From Streptomyces guryensis (GTDB lineage: Bacteria; Actinomycetota; Actinomycetes; Streptomycetales; Streptomycetaceae): a stretch of 64,000 bases of DNA. A model generated the notes under the pieces. The model did not search any database. It saw only the letters and a list, made by a program, of their open reading frames with translations, and had not been told where the DNA came from. The stretch spans positions 62,001 through 126,000 of the forward strand of contig NZ_JAJSBI010000025.1 of assembly GCF_021261325.1 (NCBI RefSeq). Reading direction: 5' to 3'. Each line of letters begins with the position of its first letter. Position 1 is the first letter of the stretch. The position numbers were made by a program, and so were the translations under genes. Of this stretch, positions 21,647-30,069 are shown piece by piece.

Positions 21647-22501
21647 TCAGGAGGCAGCGGGGGAAGGGGAGGCGGCGGAGGGGTTGTACGGGCCGATCCA
21701 CTTCTCGTACAGCTTCTTGTACGTGCCGTCGGCCTTGGCGTCCTTGACCGCCTTGTTGATGGCGGCGAGGAGCTTGGTGTTGCCCTTCTTCACCGTGAAG
21801 CCGTACTGCTCACCGGTGTTGATGTTGTCCGCGACCTTGTAGGCGGCGTTGGCCTTGTCCTTCAGCCAGCCCTGGACCACCGGGTAGTCGATGACGACGG
21901 CCTTGACCTGGCCGGTGCGCAGACCGTTGAGGACCGCGTCGGAGGACTCGAAGGAGACCGGGTCGAAGCCCTGCTTCTTCGCGTAGTCCTCGCCGGTGGT
22001 CTGCGCCTGGGCGCCGAGCTTGACCTTCTTGGCCTTCGCGTCGGCGAGCGAGGTGATGCCGCTGTTCTTGGCGACCATGAGCGCCTGCGTGGCGTCGAAG
22101 TAGGGGTCCGAGAAGTCGACGTTCTTCTTGCGCTCGGCGGTGATGGTCATGCCGGCCGCGGCCACGTCGCACTCGCCGGAGTTGAGGAACGCGCCGGTCT
22201 TGAAGTTCTCGAAGGGCGTGTCGAGGATCTGCTGCTTCACGCCGAGGTTGTTGGCGACGAGGTCGATCAGTGACACGTCGAAGCCCTGCACCTTGCCGTT
22301 GATCTCCGACTGGAAGGGCGGGTACGGCAGGTGGGTGCAGGTGGTGAGCTGTCCGGACTTGACGAGCTCGACGCCGCCTGCGGCGGTCTTGCTCCCGCTG
22401 CCACCGTTGCCGGTGGACGTGCAGGCAGCCACGAGCACCAGCCCGGCCGTCGCGGTGGTGGCGGCCAGAACGCGGGTCCGGCGCCCGGAGTACGTCTTCA
22501 C
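21647..22501 (-). CDS. Amino-acid ABC transporter substrate-binding lipoprotein
   Basis: 284 residues, family 3 solute-binding protein. The lipobox LVAAC ends at Cys27, so it should be a lipoprotein anchored to the outer face of the membrane. Typical family segments are PPFQSEINGKVQGFDVSLID, AAAGMTITAERKKNVDFSDPY and EQYGFTVKKGN. A Ser/Pro/Ala tail ends the protein. GTG 22501 has GGAGG seven bases upstream and a strong promoter 35 bp upstream. The ligand is unknown; its location close to ectABCD makes a compatible solute or a related amino acid possible but not shown. Confidence 0.93.
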   Translation of the reverse strand: MKTYSGRRTRVLAATTATAGLVLVAACTSTGNGGSGSKTAAGGVELVKSGQLTTCTHLPYPPFQSEINGKVQGFDVSLIDLVANNLGVKQQILDTPFENFKTGAFLNSGECDVAAAGMTITAERKKNVDFSDPYFDATQALMVAKNSGITSLADAKAKKVKLGAQAQTTGEDYAKKQGFDPVSFESSDAVLNGLRTGQVKAVVIDYPVVQGWLKDKANAAYKVADNINTGEQYGFTVKKGNTKLLAAINKAVKDAKADGTYKKLYEKWIGPYNPSAASPSPAAS

Positions 22502-22535
22502 GGGGTGGCCTCCTGTGTGGGAACTGTGGGTTCCG

Positions 22536-22563
22536 ATTATAAGGAGATGTTTGGGTCTCTCAA
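22536..22563 (-). promoter_or_regulatory. Sigma-70-like promoter of the amino-acid ABC operon
   Basis: On the minus strand TTGAGA (22563-22558) and TATAAT (22541-22536) are separated by 16 bp, a near-consensus vegetative promoter and rare in such GC-rich DNA. The start codon at 22501 leaves a leader of roughly 28 bases that includes the GGAGG. An imperfect GGAAC...GTTCC inverted repeat (22520-22534) lies right at the expected transcription start and could be an operator. Confidence 0.75.
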
Positions 22564-22690
22564 ACCAAACCGATGGTTGCGGGACTGTCCGGCCTAAGAA
22601 GTCGCAAGTGGCAGGAGGGGCGCGAGTGGGGTCACGGGTGGTGGATACCCTCGACCGAGCCGACCACTCGTGACCGAAGAGAGCACCGTC

Positions 22691-23791
22691 GTGACCCACC
22701 CTTTCCTCGATCTGCCCCCGCTGAGCGCCGCGCACTTCGCGTCGATCGAGGACCGGGTGGCCCGGTTGCTCGGTACCGAGCAGGACGTCGTGATCATGCA
22801 GGGCGAGGCACTGCTGCCGCTGGAGGCGGCGATCCGGGGCACCGCCGGGCCGGGGACCGTGGCCCTGAACGTCATCACGGGTCCGTACGGACAGACCTTC
22901 GGGAACTGGCTGCGGGACTGCGGGGCGACGGTGATCGACCTGGCCGTGCCCTTCCACACGGCGGTCACCGCCGAGCAGATCCGGGCCGCGTTCGCCGAGC
23001 GCCCCGAGATCGACTTCGTGTCGCTGGTGCACGCGGAGGCGGCGACCGGGAACACCAACCCCGTGGCGGAGATCGGGGAGGTGGTACGGGAGCAGGGGGC
23101 GCTGTTCCATCTGGACGCCGTCGCCTCCGTCGGGGCCGAGCCGGTGCTGCCGGACGCGTGGGGTGTGGATCTGTGCGTCATCGGGGCGCAGAAGGCGATG
23201 GGCGGGCCGGCCGGGGTGTCGGCGGTGTCCGTGAGCGAGCGGGCGTGGGCGCGGATGGCCGCCAACCCGGGGGCGCCGCGCCGGTCGTATCTGTCGCTGC
23301 TCGACTGGAAGGAGCGGTGGGTCGACGGCGGGCGGAGGGCGCTGCTGCATGCGCCGGCACAGCTGGAGATGCTGGCGCTCGAGGCGTGTGCCGAGCGGAT
23401 CGAGACGGTGGGGCTGGATGCCGTCATGGCCCGGCACGCGGCGGCCGCGGCGGCGACCCGGGCGGGGGCGGTGGCTCTGGGCGGGGGGCTGGAGCCGTAT
23501 GTGTACGAGGCGCGGGAGACTGCGCCGGTGGCCACGACGCTGAGGGTTCCTGACGGGGTGGTGGCGTCGGAGGTGGTGGCTCGGGCGCTGGAGGGTGAGC
23601 CTTCGCTGCCGTTGGCGGCGGGTGGGGGTGCGTTGGCGAAGGAGATGGTTCGGGTCAATCACTACGGGGTGGATGCTTCGGTAGGGGCGGTGCAGGAGTC
23701 CCTGGCGGCACTGGGCGCTGCGCTGGCGGAGCGGGGGCTCACGGTCGACCTCGCCGGGGCTCGGCGGGCCGTGGAGCAGAGCTGGGGGTGA
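22691..23791 (+). CDS. Aminotransferase class V (serine-glyoxylate aminotransferase-like)
   Basis: 366 residues, fold-type I PLP enzyme. The PLP-binding Asp is in LDAVASVGAEP (Asp142) and the Schiff-base lysine in VIGAQKAMGGP (Lys168). VHAEAATGNTNPV corresponds to the substrate-loop motif of alanine/serine-glyoxylate aminotransferases. Which amino donor is used cannot be told. The GTG at 22691 is preceded by GAAGAGAG and is preferred; GTG 22670 in frame is possible. It is divergent from the ABC operon and overlaps the next open frame by only the stop. Confidence 0.85.
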   Translation: MTHPFLDLPPLSAAHFASIEDRVARLLGTEQDVVIMQGEALLPLEAAIRGTAGPGTVALNVITGPYGQTFGNWLRDCGATVIDLAVPFHTAVTAEQIRAAFAERPEIDFVSLVHAEAATGNTNPVAEIGEVVREQGALFHLDAVASVGAEPVLPDAWGVDLCVIGAQKAMGGPAGVSAVSVSERAWARMAANPGAPRRSYLSLLDWKERWVDGGRRALLHAPAQLEMLALEACAERIETVGLDAVMARHAAAAAATRAGAVALGGGLEPYVYEARETAPVATTLRVPDGVVASEVVARALEGEPSLPLAAGGGALAKEMVRVNHYGVDASVGAVQESLAALGAALAERGLTVDLAGARRAVEQSWG

Positions 23792-23874
23792 CCGCCGGAC
23801 TTCTCCGCCCCCGCCGCCCCTTCCCGTCCCGGGGGCCAGCCCCCAGTGCGTGCACAGGTGCCATGCTCACCCCC

Positions 23875-24393
23875 ATGGCTGACAAGACTCTTCCCGACGG
23901 GCGTCCCATCCCCCACCTCACCGGCGACGAGCGCCCCATGCTCGAAAGTTGGCTCGACTTTCATCGCGGCACCCTGGCCCTGAAGTGCGCGGAGCTGGAC
24001 GACGCGCAGGTCCGGACGGCGTCCGCCGAGCCGTCGGCACTCACGCTGCTCGGGCTGGTGCAGCACCTCGCCGAGGTCGAGCGGAACTGGTTCCAGCGAG
24101 TGGTCGGCGGGCTCGACCTACCGCCCGTGTTCGGCGAGGAGACCGGGTACGCGCTCGACCCGGCTCGCGGGCTCGACGAGGCGTTGAACGTATGGCGCCG
24201 GGAGATCGCGCGCGGGCGGGAGCTGTGTGCCGGGCGGTCGCTGGACGACACCGGGCGGCTCGTCGACGGCCCCATGGCGGGGCTGGAGGTCAGTCTGCGG
24301 TGGGTGCTCATTCATATGATCGAGGAGTACGCCCGGCACAACGGGCACGCCGATATCTTGCGGGAACGGATCGACGGAGTAACCGGCTACTAA
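23875..24393 (+). CDS. DinB/DUF664-family protein
   Basis: 172 residues, predicted four-helix DinB-like fold. The metal-site histidines are in LVQHLAEVERNWFQ and in HMIEEYARHNGHAD, the pattern of DUF664 proteins. Members include thiol-dependent S-transferases that use mycothiol or bacillithiol, often in detoxification; no specific substrate can be named here. ATG 23875 is chosen; an ATG at 23863 is close. About 318 bp without a gene follow, up to ectA. Confidence 0.85.
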   Translation: MADKTLPDGRPIPHLTGDERPMLESWLDFHRGTLALKCAELDDAQVRTASAEPSALTLLGLVQHLAEVERNWFQRVVGGLDLPPVFGEETGYALDPARGLDEALNVWRREIARGRELCAGRSLDDTGRLVDGPMAGLEVSLRWVLIHMIEEYARHNGHADILRERIDGVTGY

Positions 24394-24711
24394 TTCCAGA
24401 CCCAACTCCGGGTGTAATTCAGGAATTCACTTCCGCACAGCTTCCCGTATTCTTCTGCCCGCTTTTCCCCGGCCTAAACGCAAAGATTTCGCGAACACGA
24501 AGCGGGGGAATTCGGGCAGATCTCGTGGGGGTTACATGCTTGTGACGCGTTACACATCGCGGTCGATTTGCCCCCTATTTTCCGGACAATACCCCAGGTA
24601 TCGCCCTCACCTCGTGCGGCCGCTCGCGCCCGCGTGATAACACACGACCCGGTCGTGCGTAACCCTCACCAGCGATGCAATTTTGAATTTCCCTCGGTAA
24701 ATTCAATCCGC
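24394..24711. promoter_or_regulatory. Non-coding region upstream of ectA
   Basis: This 318-bp stretch is clearly more AT-rich than its surroundings and contains no convincing gene. It should hold the promoter of ectABCD. No single promoter pair stands out; weak candidates lie around 24560-24610. The last 30 bases hold an inverted repeat described separately, and there is no purine-rich ribosome-binding site immediately before the ectA ATG. Confidence 0.6.
24683..24706. promoter_or_regulatory. Perfect inverted repeat at the ectA translation start
   Basis: TTGAATTT (24683-24690), an 8-bp spacer, and AAATTCAA (24699-24706) form a perfect 8-bp-arm inverted repeat ending five bases before the ectA ATG. 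It lies where the ribosome-binding site would be. It could be a regulator's operator or an RNA hairpin controlling translation; ectoine operons are known to be controlled by EctR-type regulators in other bacteria, but this site is not a recognised one to me. Confidence 0.6.
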
Positions 24712-25218
24712 ATGACTGCCGTACAAGCAGATCTGCACATCGACCGTCCGCAGGTCGCGGACGGAGCCGCGTTGTGGCGGATTGCCAAGGACTCGAAAGC
24801 CCTCGACCTGAACTCGTCGTACAGCTATCTGCTGTGGTGCCGCGACTTCGCGGCCACCTCGGCCGTGGCCCGCGACGTGCGCGGGGAGCCGGTCGGCTTC
24901 GTCACCGCGTACGTACGGCCGGACCGCCCGCGCACCCTGCTGGTGTGGCAGGTGGCCGTGGACGAGGCGTACCGCGGGCGCGGGCTCGCCGGCAAGCTGC
25001 TCGACGGGCTCGTCGCGCGGGCCGGTGCCGCGCACCGGATCACCGCCGTCGAGACCACCATCACGCCCGGCAACACCGGCTCCGAGCGCCTGTTCACCTC
25101 GTTCGCCGAGCGGCACGGCGCCCTCGTGGAGCGCGAGGTGCTGTTCGGCGAGGGCCTGTTCCCCGACGGGCCGCACGACCCCGAAGTCCTGTACCGCATC
25201 GGCCCCCTCTCCCTCTGA
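24712..25218 (+). CDS. ectA: L-2,4-diaminobutyrate N-gamma-acetyltransferase
   Basis: 168 residues, GNAT fold. It acetylates L-2,4-diaminobutyrate in ectoine synthesis. The family pattern LDLNSSYSYLLWCRDFA and the acetyl-CoA loop YRGRGLAGKLLDG are clear, as is ITPGNTGSERLF. ATG 24712 begins MTAVQADLHIDRP; further upstream codons lie in AT-rich non-coding DNA. It is first in ectABCD. Confidence 0.96.
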   Translation: MTAVQADLHIDRPQVADGAALWRIAKDSKALDLNSSYSYLLWCRDFAATSAVARDVRGEPVGFVTAYVRPDRPRTLLVWQVAVDEAYRGRGLAGKLLDGLVARAGAAHRITAVETTITPGNTGSERLFTSFAERHGALVEREVLFGEGLFPDGPHDPEVLYRIGPLSL

Positions 25219-25299
25219 CCGACCCCGATGACGGCACCCAAGCCCCACCCCGCTGACGCCCCCTACGCACTCCCCCCACGCAACGAGGAGCGATTCGTC

Positions 25300-26571
25300 G
25301 TGACCATCACCCAGCCCGACCTCAGCGTCTTCGAGACACTCGAGTCCGAGGTGCGCAGCTACTGCCGCGGCTGGCCCACCGTCTTCGACCGTGCGCACGG
25401 CAGCCGCATGTACGACGAGGACGGCCATGAGTACCTGGACTTCTTCGCCGGAGCGGGCTCGCTGAACTACGGCCACAACAACCCCGTCCTCAAACGGGCG
25501 CTGATCGACTACCTGGAGCGGGACGGCGTCACGCACGGGCTCGACATGTCGACCACCGCCAAGCGTTCCTTCCTGCAGACCTTCCAGGATCTGGTGCTGC
25601 GGCCGCGAGATCTGCCGTACAAGGTCATGTTCCCGGGCCCGACCGGAACCAACGCCGTGGAGTCCGCGCTCAAGCTCGCGCGGAAGGTGAAGGGGCGCGA
25701 GGCCATCGTGTCGTTCACCAACGCATTCCACGGGATGTCCCTCGGATCGCTGGCCGTCACCGGCAACGCCTTCAAGCGGGCCGGGGCCGGGATCCCGCTC
25801 GTCCATGGCACGCCCATGCCGTTCGACAACTACTTCGAGGGCAAGGTCCCGGACTTCCTGTGGTTCGAGCGGCTCCTGGAGGACCAGGGGTCCGGGCTCA
25901 ACAAGCCCGCGGCCGTGATCGTCGAGACGGTGCAGGGCGAGGGCGGCATCAACGTCGCGCGGCCCGAGTGGCTGCGGGCACTGGCCGAGCTGTGCGAGCG
26001 CCAGGACATGCTGCTCATCGTCGACGACATCCAGATGGGCTGCGGGCGTACCGGTGCCTTCTTCTCCTTCGAGGAGGCCGGCATCACGCCCGACATCGTC
26101 ACCGTGTCCAAGTCCATCAGCGGATACGGCCTGCCGATGTCGCTGTGCCTGTTCAAGCCCGAGCTGGACATCTGGGAGCCGGGCGAGCACAACGGCACCT
26201 TCCGCGGCAACAACCCCGCCTTCGTCACGGCCACCGCCGCCCTGGAAGCGTACTGGGCGGACGGGTCCGCGATGGAGAAGCAGACCCGGGCGCGCGGCGA
26301 GCAGGTCGAGCAGGCCTTCGCCGCCATCACCGAGGAGAACGGCGCCGACGTCAAGGAGTACCGCGGACGCGGCCTCGTGTGGGGCCTGGAGTTCCACGAC
26401 AAGGGCCGGGCCAACCGGATCGCGAAGCGCGCCTTCGAACTCGGGCTGCTCATCGAGACGTCGGGCCCCGAGAGCGAGGTCGTCAAGCTCCTCCCGGCAC
26501 TCACCGTCACGGCCGACGAGCTGGACGAGGGGCTCAGCATCCTCGCCCGCGCCGTACGGGAAACCAACTAG
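25300..26571 (+). CDS. ectB: Diaminobutyrate-2-oxoglutarate aminotransferase
   Basis: 423 residues, class III PLP aminotransferase. It converts aspartate semialdehyde and glutamate to L-2,4-diaminobutyrate. Visible are FFAGAGSLNYGHN, the cofactor-binding PTGTNAVE, the Asp of IVDDIQMGCGRTG and the Schiff-base lysine in VSKSISGYG (Lys271). GTG 25300 has GAGGAG nine bases upstream; an in-frame ATG at 25228 is less likely because the intervening sequence is proline-rich and not family-like. The intergenic gap to ectA is 81 bp. Confidence 0.96.
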   Translation: MTITQPDLSVFETLESEVRSYCRGWPTVFDRAHGSRMYDEDGHEYLDFFAGAGSLNYGHNNPVLKRALIDYLERDGVTHGLDMSTTAKRSFLQTFQDLVLRPRDLPYKVMFPGPTGTNAVESALKLARKVKGREAIVSFTNAFHGMSLGSLAVTGNAFKRAGAGIPLVHGTPMPFDNYFEGKVPDFLWFERLLEDQGSGLNKPAAVIVETVQGEGGINVARPEWLRALAELCERQDMLLIVDDIQMGCGRTGAFFSFEEAGITPDIVTVSKSISGYGLPMSLCLFKPELDIWEPGEHNGTFRGNNPAFVTATAALEAYWADGSAMEKQTRARGEQVEQAFAAITEENGADVKEYRGRGLVWGLEFHDKGRANRIAKRAFELGLLIETSGPESEVVKLLPALTVTADELDEGLSILARAVRETN

Positions 26572-26600
26572 TCACGACCAGCAAGGAGTAGTGCAGCACC

Positions 26601-27011
26601 GTGATCGTCCGTTCGTTCAAGGACATCGAAGGCACCGACCGGCATGTGAAGGCCGCGTCCGGCACCTGGGAGAGCAAACGCATCGTCCTCGCCAAGGAGA
26701 GGGTCGGGTTCTCCCTCCACGAGACCGTCCTGTACGCGGGCACGGAGACGTCGATGTGGTACGCGAACCACATCGAGGCCGTCGTGTGCGTCGAGGGCGA
26801 GGCCGAGCTGACCGACGACGAGACCGGGCAGAAGTACACGATCACGCCCGGCACCATGTACCTCCTCGACGGACACGAGCGGCACACGATGCGGATCAAG
26901 GAGGACTTCCGCTGCATCTGTGTCTTCAACCCGCCCGTGACCGGCCGGGAGGACCACGACGAGAACGGCGTCTACCCGCTGCTCACCGAGCCCGAGCCCG
27001 AGGAGGTGTGA
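26601..27011 (+). CDS. ectC: L-ectoine synthase
   Basis: 136 residues, cupin fold. It cyclises N-gamma-acetyl-diaminobutyrate to ectoine. Family features are ESKRIVLAKERVGFSLHET, MWYANHIEAVVCVEGEAEL and LDGHERHTMR with metal-binding residues. It starts with GTG at 26601, after AAGGAG about 12 bases upstream. It is seven bases from ectD. Confidence 0.97.
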   Translation: MIVRSFKDIEGTDRHVKAASGTWESKRIVLAKERVGFSLHETVLYAGTETSMWYANHIEAVVCVEGEAELTDDETGQKYTITPGTMYLLDGHERHTMRIKEDFRCICVFNPPVTGREDHDENGVYPLLTEPEPEEV

Positions 27012-27018
27012 CATCACC

Positions 27019-27906
27019 ATGACCACCGTCACCGATCTCTATCCCAGCCGCGGCACCACCGAGGTGTCGACCCCGCGCCAGGACCCCGTCGTGTGGGGCT
27101 CCCCCGACACACCGGGCCCGATCACCACCGGCGACCTCCAGTCGTTCGAGCGCGACGGCTTCCTGGCCATCGACCAGCTCATCGCCCCGGACGAGGTCAC
27201 CGTCTACCACCGGGAACTGGAGCGCCTGGTCACCGACCCGGCGATCCGGGCCGACGAGCGCTCGATCATCGAGCCGAAGTCCAAGGAGATCCGCTCCGTC
27301 TTCGAAGTGCACAAGATCAGCGAGGTGTTCGCGAATCTGGTGCGCGACGAGCGTGTCGTCGGCCGGGCGCGGCAGATCCTGGGCTCGGACGTGTACGTCC
27401 ACCAGTCGCGGATCAACGTCAAGCCGGGCTTCGGGGCCAGCGGCTTCTACTGGCACTCGGACTTCGAGACCTGGCACGCCGAGGACGGTCTGCCGAACAT
27501 GCGGACGGTGTCCGTCTCGATCGCGCTGACCGAGAACCACGACACCAACGGCGGCCTCATGATCATGCCGGGGTCGCACCGCACGTTCCTCGGGTGCGCG
27601 GGGGCCACGCCCAAGGACAACTACAAGCAGTCGCTGCAGATGCAGGACGCGGGCACGCCCTCGGACGAGGCGCTGACCGCGATGGCGAGCGAGTACGGCA
27701 TCAAGCTCTTCACAGGCAGGGCCGGTTCGGCGACCTGGTTCGACTGCAACTGCATGCACGGCTCGGGGGACAACATCACTCCGTTCCCGCGCAGCAACGT
27801 GTTCATCGTGTTCAACAGCGTGGAGAACGCGGCCGTGGAACCGTTCGCGGCACCCATCCGGCGTCCCGAGTTCATCGGGGCGAGGGACTTCACGCCTGTC
27901 CGATGA
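27019..27906 (+). CDS. ectD: Ectoine 5-hydroxylase
   Basis: 295 residues, Fe(II)/2-oxoglutarate dioxygenase. It turns ectoine into 5-hydroxyectoine. The iron triad is His146 and Asp148 (WHSDFETWHAEDG) with His247 (CNCMHGSGDN); IPGSH-like MIMPGSHRTFLG is the conserved loop. ATG 27019 follows the ectC stop by seven bases, so ectABCD form one operon. The last ten codons are duplicated 83 bp downstream (see the repeat). Confidence 0.96.
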   Translation: MTTVTDLYPSRGTTEVSTPRQDPVVWGSPDTPGPITTGDLQSFERDGFLAIDQLIAPDEVTVYHRELERLVTDPAIRADERSIIEPKSKEIRSVFEVHKISEVFANLVRDERVVGRARQILGSDVYVHQSRINVKPGFGASGFYWHSDFETWHAEDGLPNMRTVSVSIALTENHDTNGGLMIMPGSHRTFLGCAGATPKDNYKQSLQMQDAGTPSDEALTAMASEYGIKLFTGRAGSATWFDCNCMHGSGDNITPFPRSNVFIVFNSVENAAVEPFAAPIRRPEFIGARDFTPVR

Positions 27907-27989
27907 ACACCGCTGCCCGGCGGCCCACCCGCCGCGCAGCGGCAATCGGACACAGCATCGGGGCGAGGGACTTCACGCCCGTGCGGTGA
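27873..27989 (+). repeat. Duplicated 3' tail of ectD
   Basis: A 34-bp unit covering the end of ectD and its stop (27873-27906) recurs at 27956-27989 with three differences, still encoding GARDFTPVR and a TGA. The 49 bp between them are GC-rich and hairpin-forming. The second copy has no start codon of its own and looks like a leftover of duplication or recombination at the gene end. Confidence 0.8.
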
Positions 27990-28010
27990 CTGGTCGTGGA
28001 GTGATTCGTT

Positions 28011-28067
28011 CTGGAGCGGGCGGCGTCACGGGCTTCACAGCCGCGCCAGTGACGCCGCCCGCTCCAG
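28011..28067. terminator. Strong bidirectional terminator hairpin after ectABCD
   Basis: CTGGAGCGGGCGGCGTCAC at 28011-28029 and its exact reverse complement at 28049-28067 form a 19-bp perfect stem with a 19-base loop. It lies between the converging ectD and the minus-strand gene at 28123, a typical position for a shared rho-independent-like terminator of high-GC actinomycetes (no U tract). Confidence 0.85.
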
Positions 28068-28122
28068 TGCGTTCCCGACCGAGGATGCGGACCCCCAGGT
28101 GCGCGGCGAGCCCATGCCCGTG

Positions 28123-29172
28123 TCAGGCAGACAGGACGTCCAGCAGACGGTCGACATCGGCCGCGGTGTTGTACAGGTGGAAGGCGGCACGCAGGTTGCC
28201 CGCGCGGTCCGAGACCTCCACGCCGGCGCGGCTCGACTCGCCCTGGCGGCGGCCGAGTCCGGGGACCGAGACGATGGGCGAGCCGGGGGACGGAACGGAC
28301 TCGTGGCCGAGGGAGGCCAGGCCCGCGCGGAAGCGGTCGGCGAGGACGAGGTCGTGGGCGCGTACGGCGTCCGTGCCGAGTTCCTCCAGGAGTTCGAGGG
28401 AGCGGCGGGCGCCGGCGTAGGAGAAGAGAGCGGGGCTCTCGTCGAACCGCCTTGCGGAGTGGGCGAGTTCGTCGATGGGGCCGTAACAGGCGTCCCAGGG
28501 GTGCTCTCCCGCCACCCAGCCGGCGAACAGCGGGGTGAGCCCGCCGAGGTCCTCCGGGACGACCAGGAAGGCCACGCCCCGCGGACAGACGAGCCACTTG
28601 AAGGCGACGGCGGCGGAGTAGTCGAAGGCGTCCGCGTCGAAGTCCAGCCAACCGGCGGCCTGGGACGCGTCGACGTACGTACGCGCTCCGTGTTCGCGCG
28701 CCGCTTCCCCGATCGCGGGCAGATCGGCCACGCGCCCGTCGGCGGACTGTGCGGCGCTGACCGCGACCAGAGCGGTGCCGGGCCGCACGGACTCGGCGAC
28801 GCGCTCCAGCGGCACGCTGCGCACCTTCAGATCGGAGCGGACGTGGAAGGGGTTCACGACGGAGCTGAAGTCGCCCTCGGCGGTGAGGACTTCGGCGCCC
28901 TCGGGCAGGGAGGCGGCGATCAGCCCGCTGTAGACGGCGACCGAGGCCCCGGCCGCCACCCGGCGCCCGGGCACGCCGACGAGCCGCGCGAAGGAGGCGC
29001 GGCTCGCCTCCACGTCCGCGAACATGTCGGTCGGCTGCCCGGCGGCCGCCGCCTCCACGGCGGTCCGCATGGCGGCCACGGTGCGCGCCGGCAGCAGGCC
29101 GGTGCTCGCGGTGTTCAGATAGATGTTCTTCGGGGCGAACTCGGCACGGACGAGGCTCTCGAAGGTCTCCAT
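28123..29172 (-). CDS. Aminotransferase class V / kynureninase-like PLP enzyme
   Basis: 349 residues, fold-type I. The N-terminus KNIYLNTASTGLLPART, the Asp in TYVDASQAAGWLDF (Asp168) and the PLP lysine in AFKWLVCPRGVAF (Lys192) place it with cysteine desulfurase/kynureninase-type class V enzymes. No active-site cysteine typical of SufS desulfurases is evident. The substrate is unknown. ATG 29172 is chosen; an in-frame ATG at 29208 would add 12 residues. The AT-rich segment 29173-29271 upstream probably holds its promoter. Confidence 0.83.
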   Translation of the reverse strand: METFESLVRAEFAPKNIYLNTASTGLLPARTVAAMRTAVEAAAAGQPTDMFADVEASRASFARLVGVPGRRVAAGASVAVYSGLIAASLPEGAEVLTAEGDFSSVVNPFHVRSDLKVRSVPLERVAESVRPGTALVAVSAAQSADGRVADLPAIGEAAREHGARTYVDASQAAGWLDFDADAFDYSAAVAFKWLVCPRGVAFLVVPEDLGGLTPLFAGWVAGEHPWDACYGPIDELAHSARRFDESPALFSYAGARRSLELLEELGTDAVRAHDLVLADRFRAGLASLGHESVPSPGSPIVSVPGLGRRQGESSRAGVEVSDRAGNLRAAFHLYNTAADVDRLLDVLSA

Positions 29173-29271
29173 GGATCCACTGTGGGCCCCGGAGAACCCA
29201 TAGTCCATTGTCGATTTTTACGCAGTACAGCTAAGGAACGCTTATATATCGGCCCGGACCTGCATGTTTCC

Positions 29272-29988
29272 TCAGTGCTGCGGAACCGCGCATCCGTCGG
29301 GGCCGCATGCGTCCGCGTCCCCCTGGTCGATCAGCTGCAGCGGCGAGCGCTCGCCCCATGCCTGGGTCAGCGCCTGGGTGAAGACCTCGGCGGGCTGGGC
29401 GCCGGAGACGCCGAACTTGCGGTCGAGCACGAAGAACGGCACACCATTGGCGCCGAGCTCTGCGGCCTCGCGCTCGTCGGCGCGGACCTCGTCGGCGTAC
29501 GCGGCCGGGTCGCCGAGCACCTTGCGGGCGTCCTCCGCCTCCAGTCCCGCGGCGACGGCCAGCTCCACCAGCCGCTCGTCGCCCTCGGTGAAGACGGACC
29601 GCTCCTCGGCGAAGTTCGCCTTGTAGAGGTTCTGGATCAGCTCGTCCTGCCTGCCCTGCTCCTTGGCGAAGTGCAGCAGGCGGTGCATGTCGAAGGTGCT
29701 GCCGTGGTCGCGGTCCCGGGTGCGGTACTCCAGCCCCTCGGCGGCGGCCTGCGCGCCCAGGTTCTCCTCACCGGCCTGCGCCTGCGCCTCGCTCATGCCG
29801 TACTTCTTGGTGAGCATCCTGATCACCGGCTGGACGTCCCCCTTGGCGCGGCCGGGGTCCAGTTCGAAGGAGCGGTGCACGACCTCGACCTGGTCGCGGT
29901 GCGGAAAGGCGTCGAGCGCCTTCTCGAAGCGGGCCTTGCCGACATAGCACCAGGGGCACGCGATGTCCGACCAGATCTCGACCTTCAT
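29272..29988 (-). CDS. DsbA-family (FrnE-like) thiol-disulfide oxidoreductase
   Basis: 238 residues, no signal peptide, so cytoplasmic. The thioredoxin-type motif CPWC (Cys11, Cys14) is in the first strand, followed by the helical insert of DsbA/2-hydroxychromene isomerases and the cis-Pro region ANGVPFFVLDRKFGVSGAQ. FrnE from Streptomyces and Deinococcus belongs here and is linked to oxidative stress or polyketide tailoring. The last residues contain two more cysteines (ACGPDGC). A TGAACGTTCA palindrome (30049-30058), 61 bp upstream of the ATG, may be a regulatory site. Confidence 0.88.
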   Translation of the reverse strand: MKVEIWSDIACPWCYVGKARFEKALDAFPHRDQVEVVHRSFELDPGRAKGDVQPVIRMLTKKYGMSEAQAQAGEENLGAQAAAEGLEYRTRDRDHGSTFDMHRLLHFAKEQGRQDELIQNLYKANFAEERSVFTEGDERLVELAVAAGLEAEDARKVLGDPAAYADEVRADEREAAELGANGVPFFVLDRKFGVSGAQPAEVFTQALTQAWGERSPLQLIDQGDADACGPDGCAVPQH

Positions 29989-30069
29989 GTTCTCGGCTCT
30001 CTCCAGCTCGTACGGGTACGGAGACGGAGGCACCCTCCGCCGACTTGATGAACGTTCAAGCAGCGGCTT

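Noticed and set aside
28099..30048. Plus-strand open frame of 649 codons opposite the PLP enzyme and FrnE genes
   Set aside because: It spans two genes and their intergenic gap on the other strand, and contains no domain; both minus-strand genes have full catalytic motifs.
30049..30058. TGAACGTTCA palindrome upstream of the FrnE-like gene as a defined operator
   Set aside because: Only 10 bp, single copy and no regulator gene of a matching family adjacent; noted as possible, not called.
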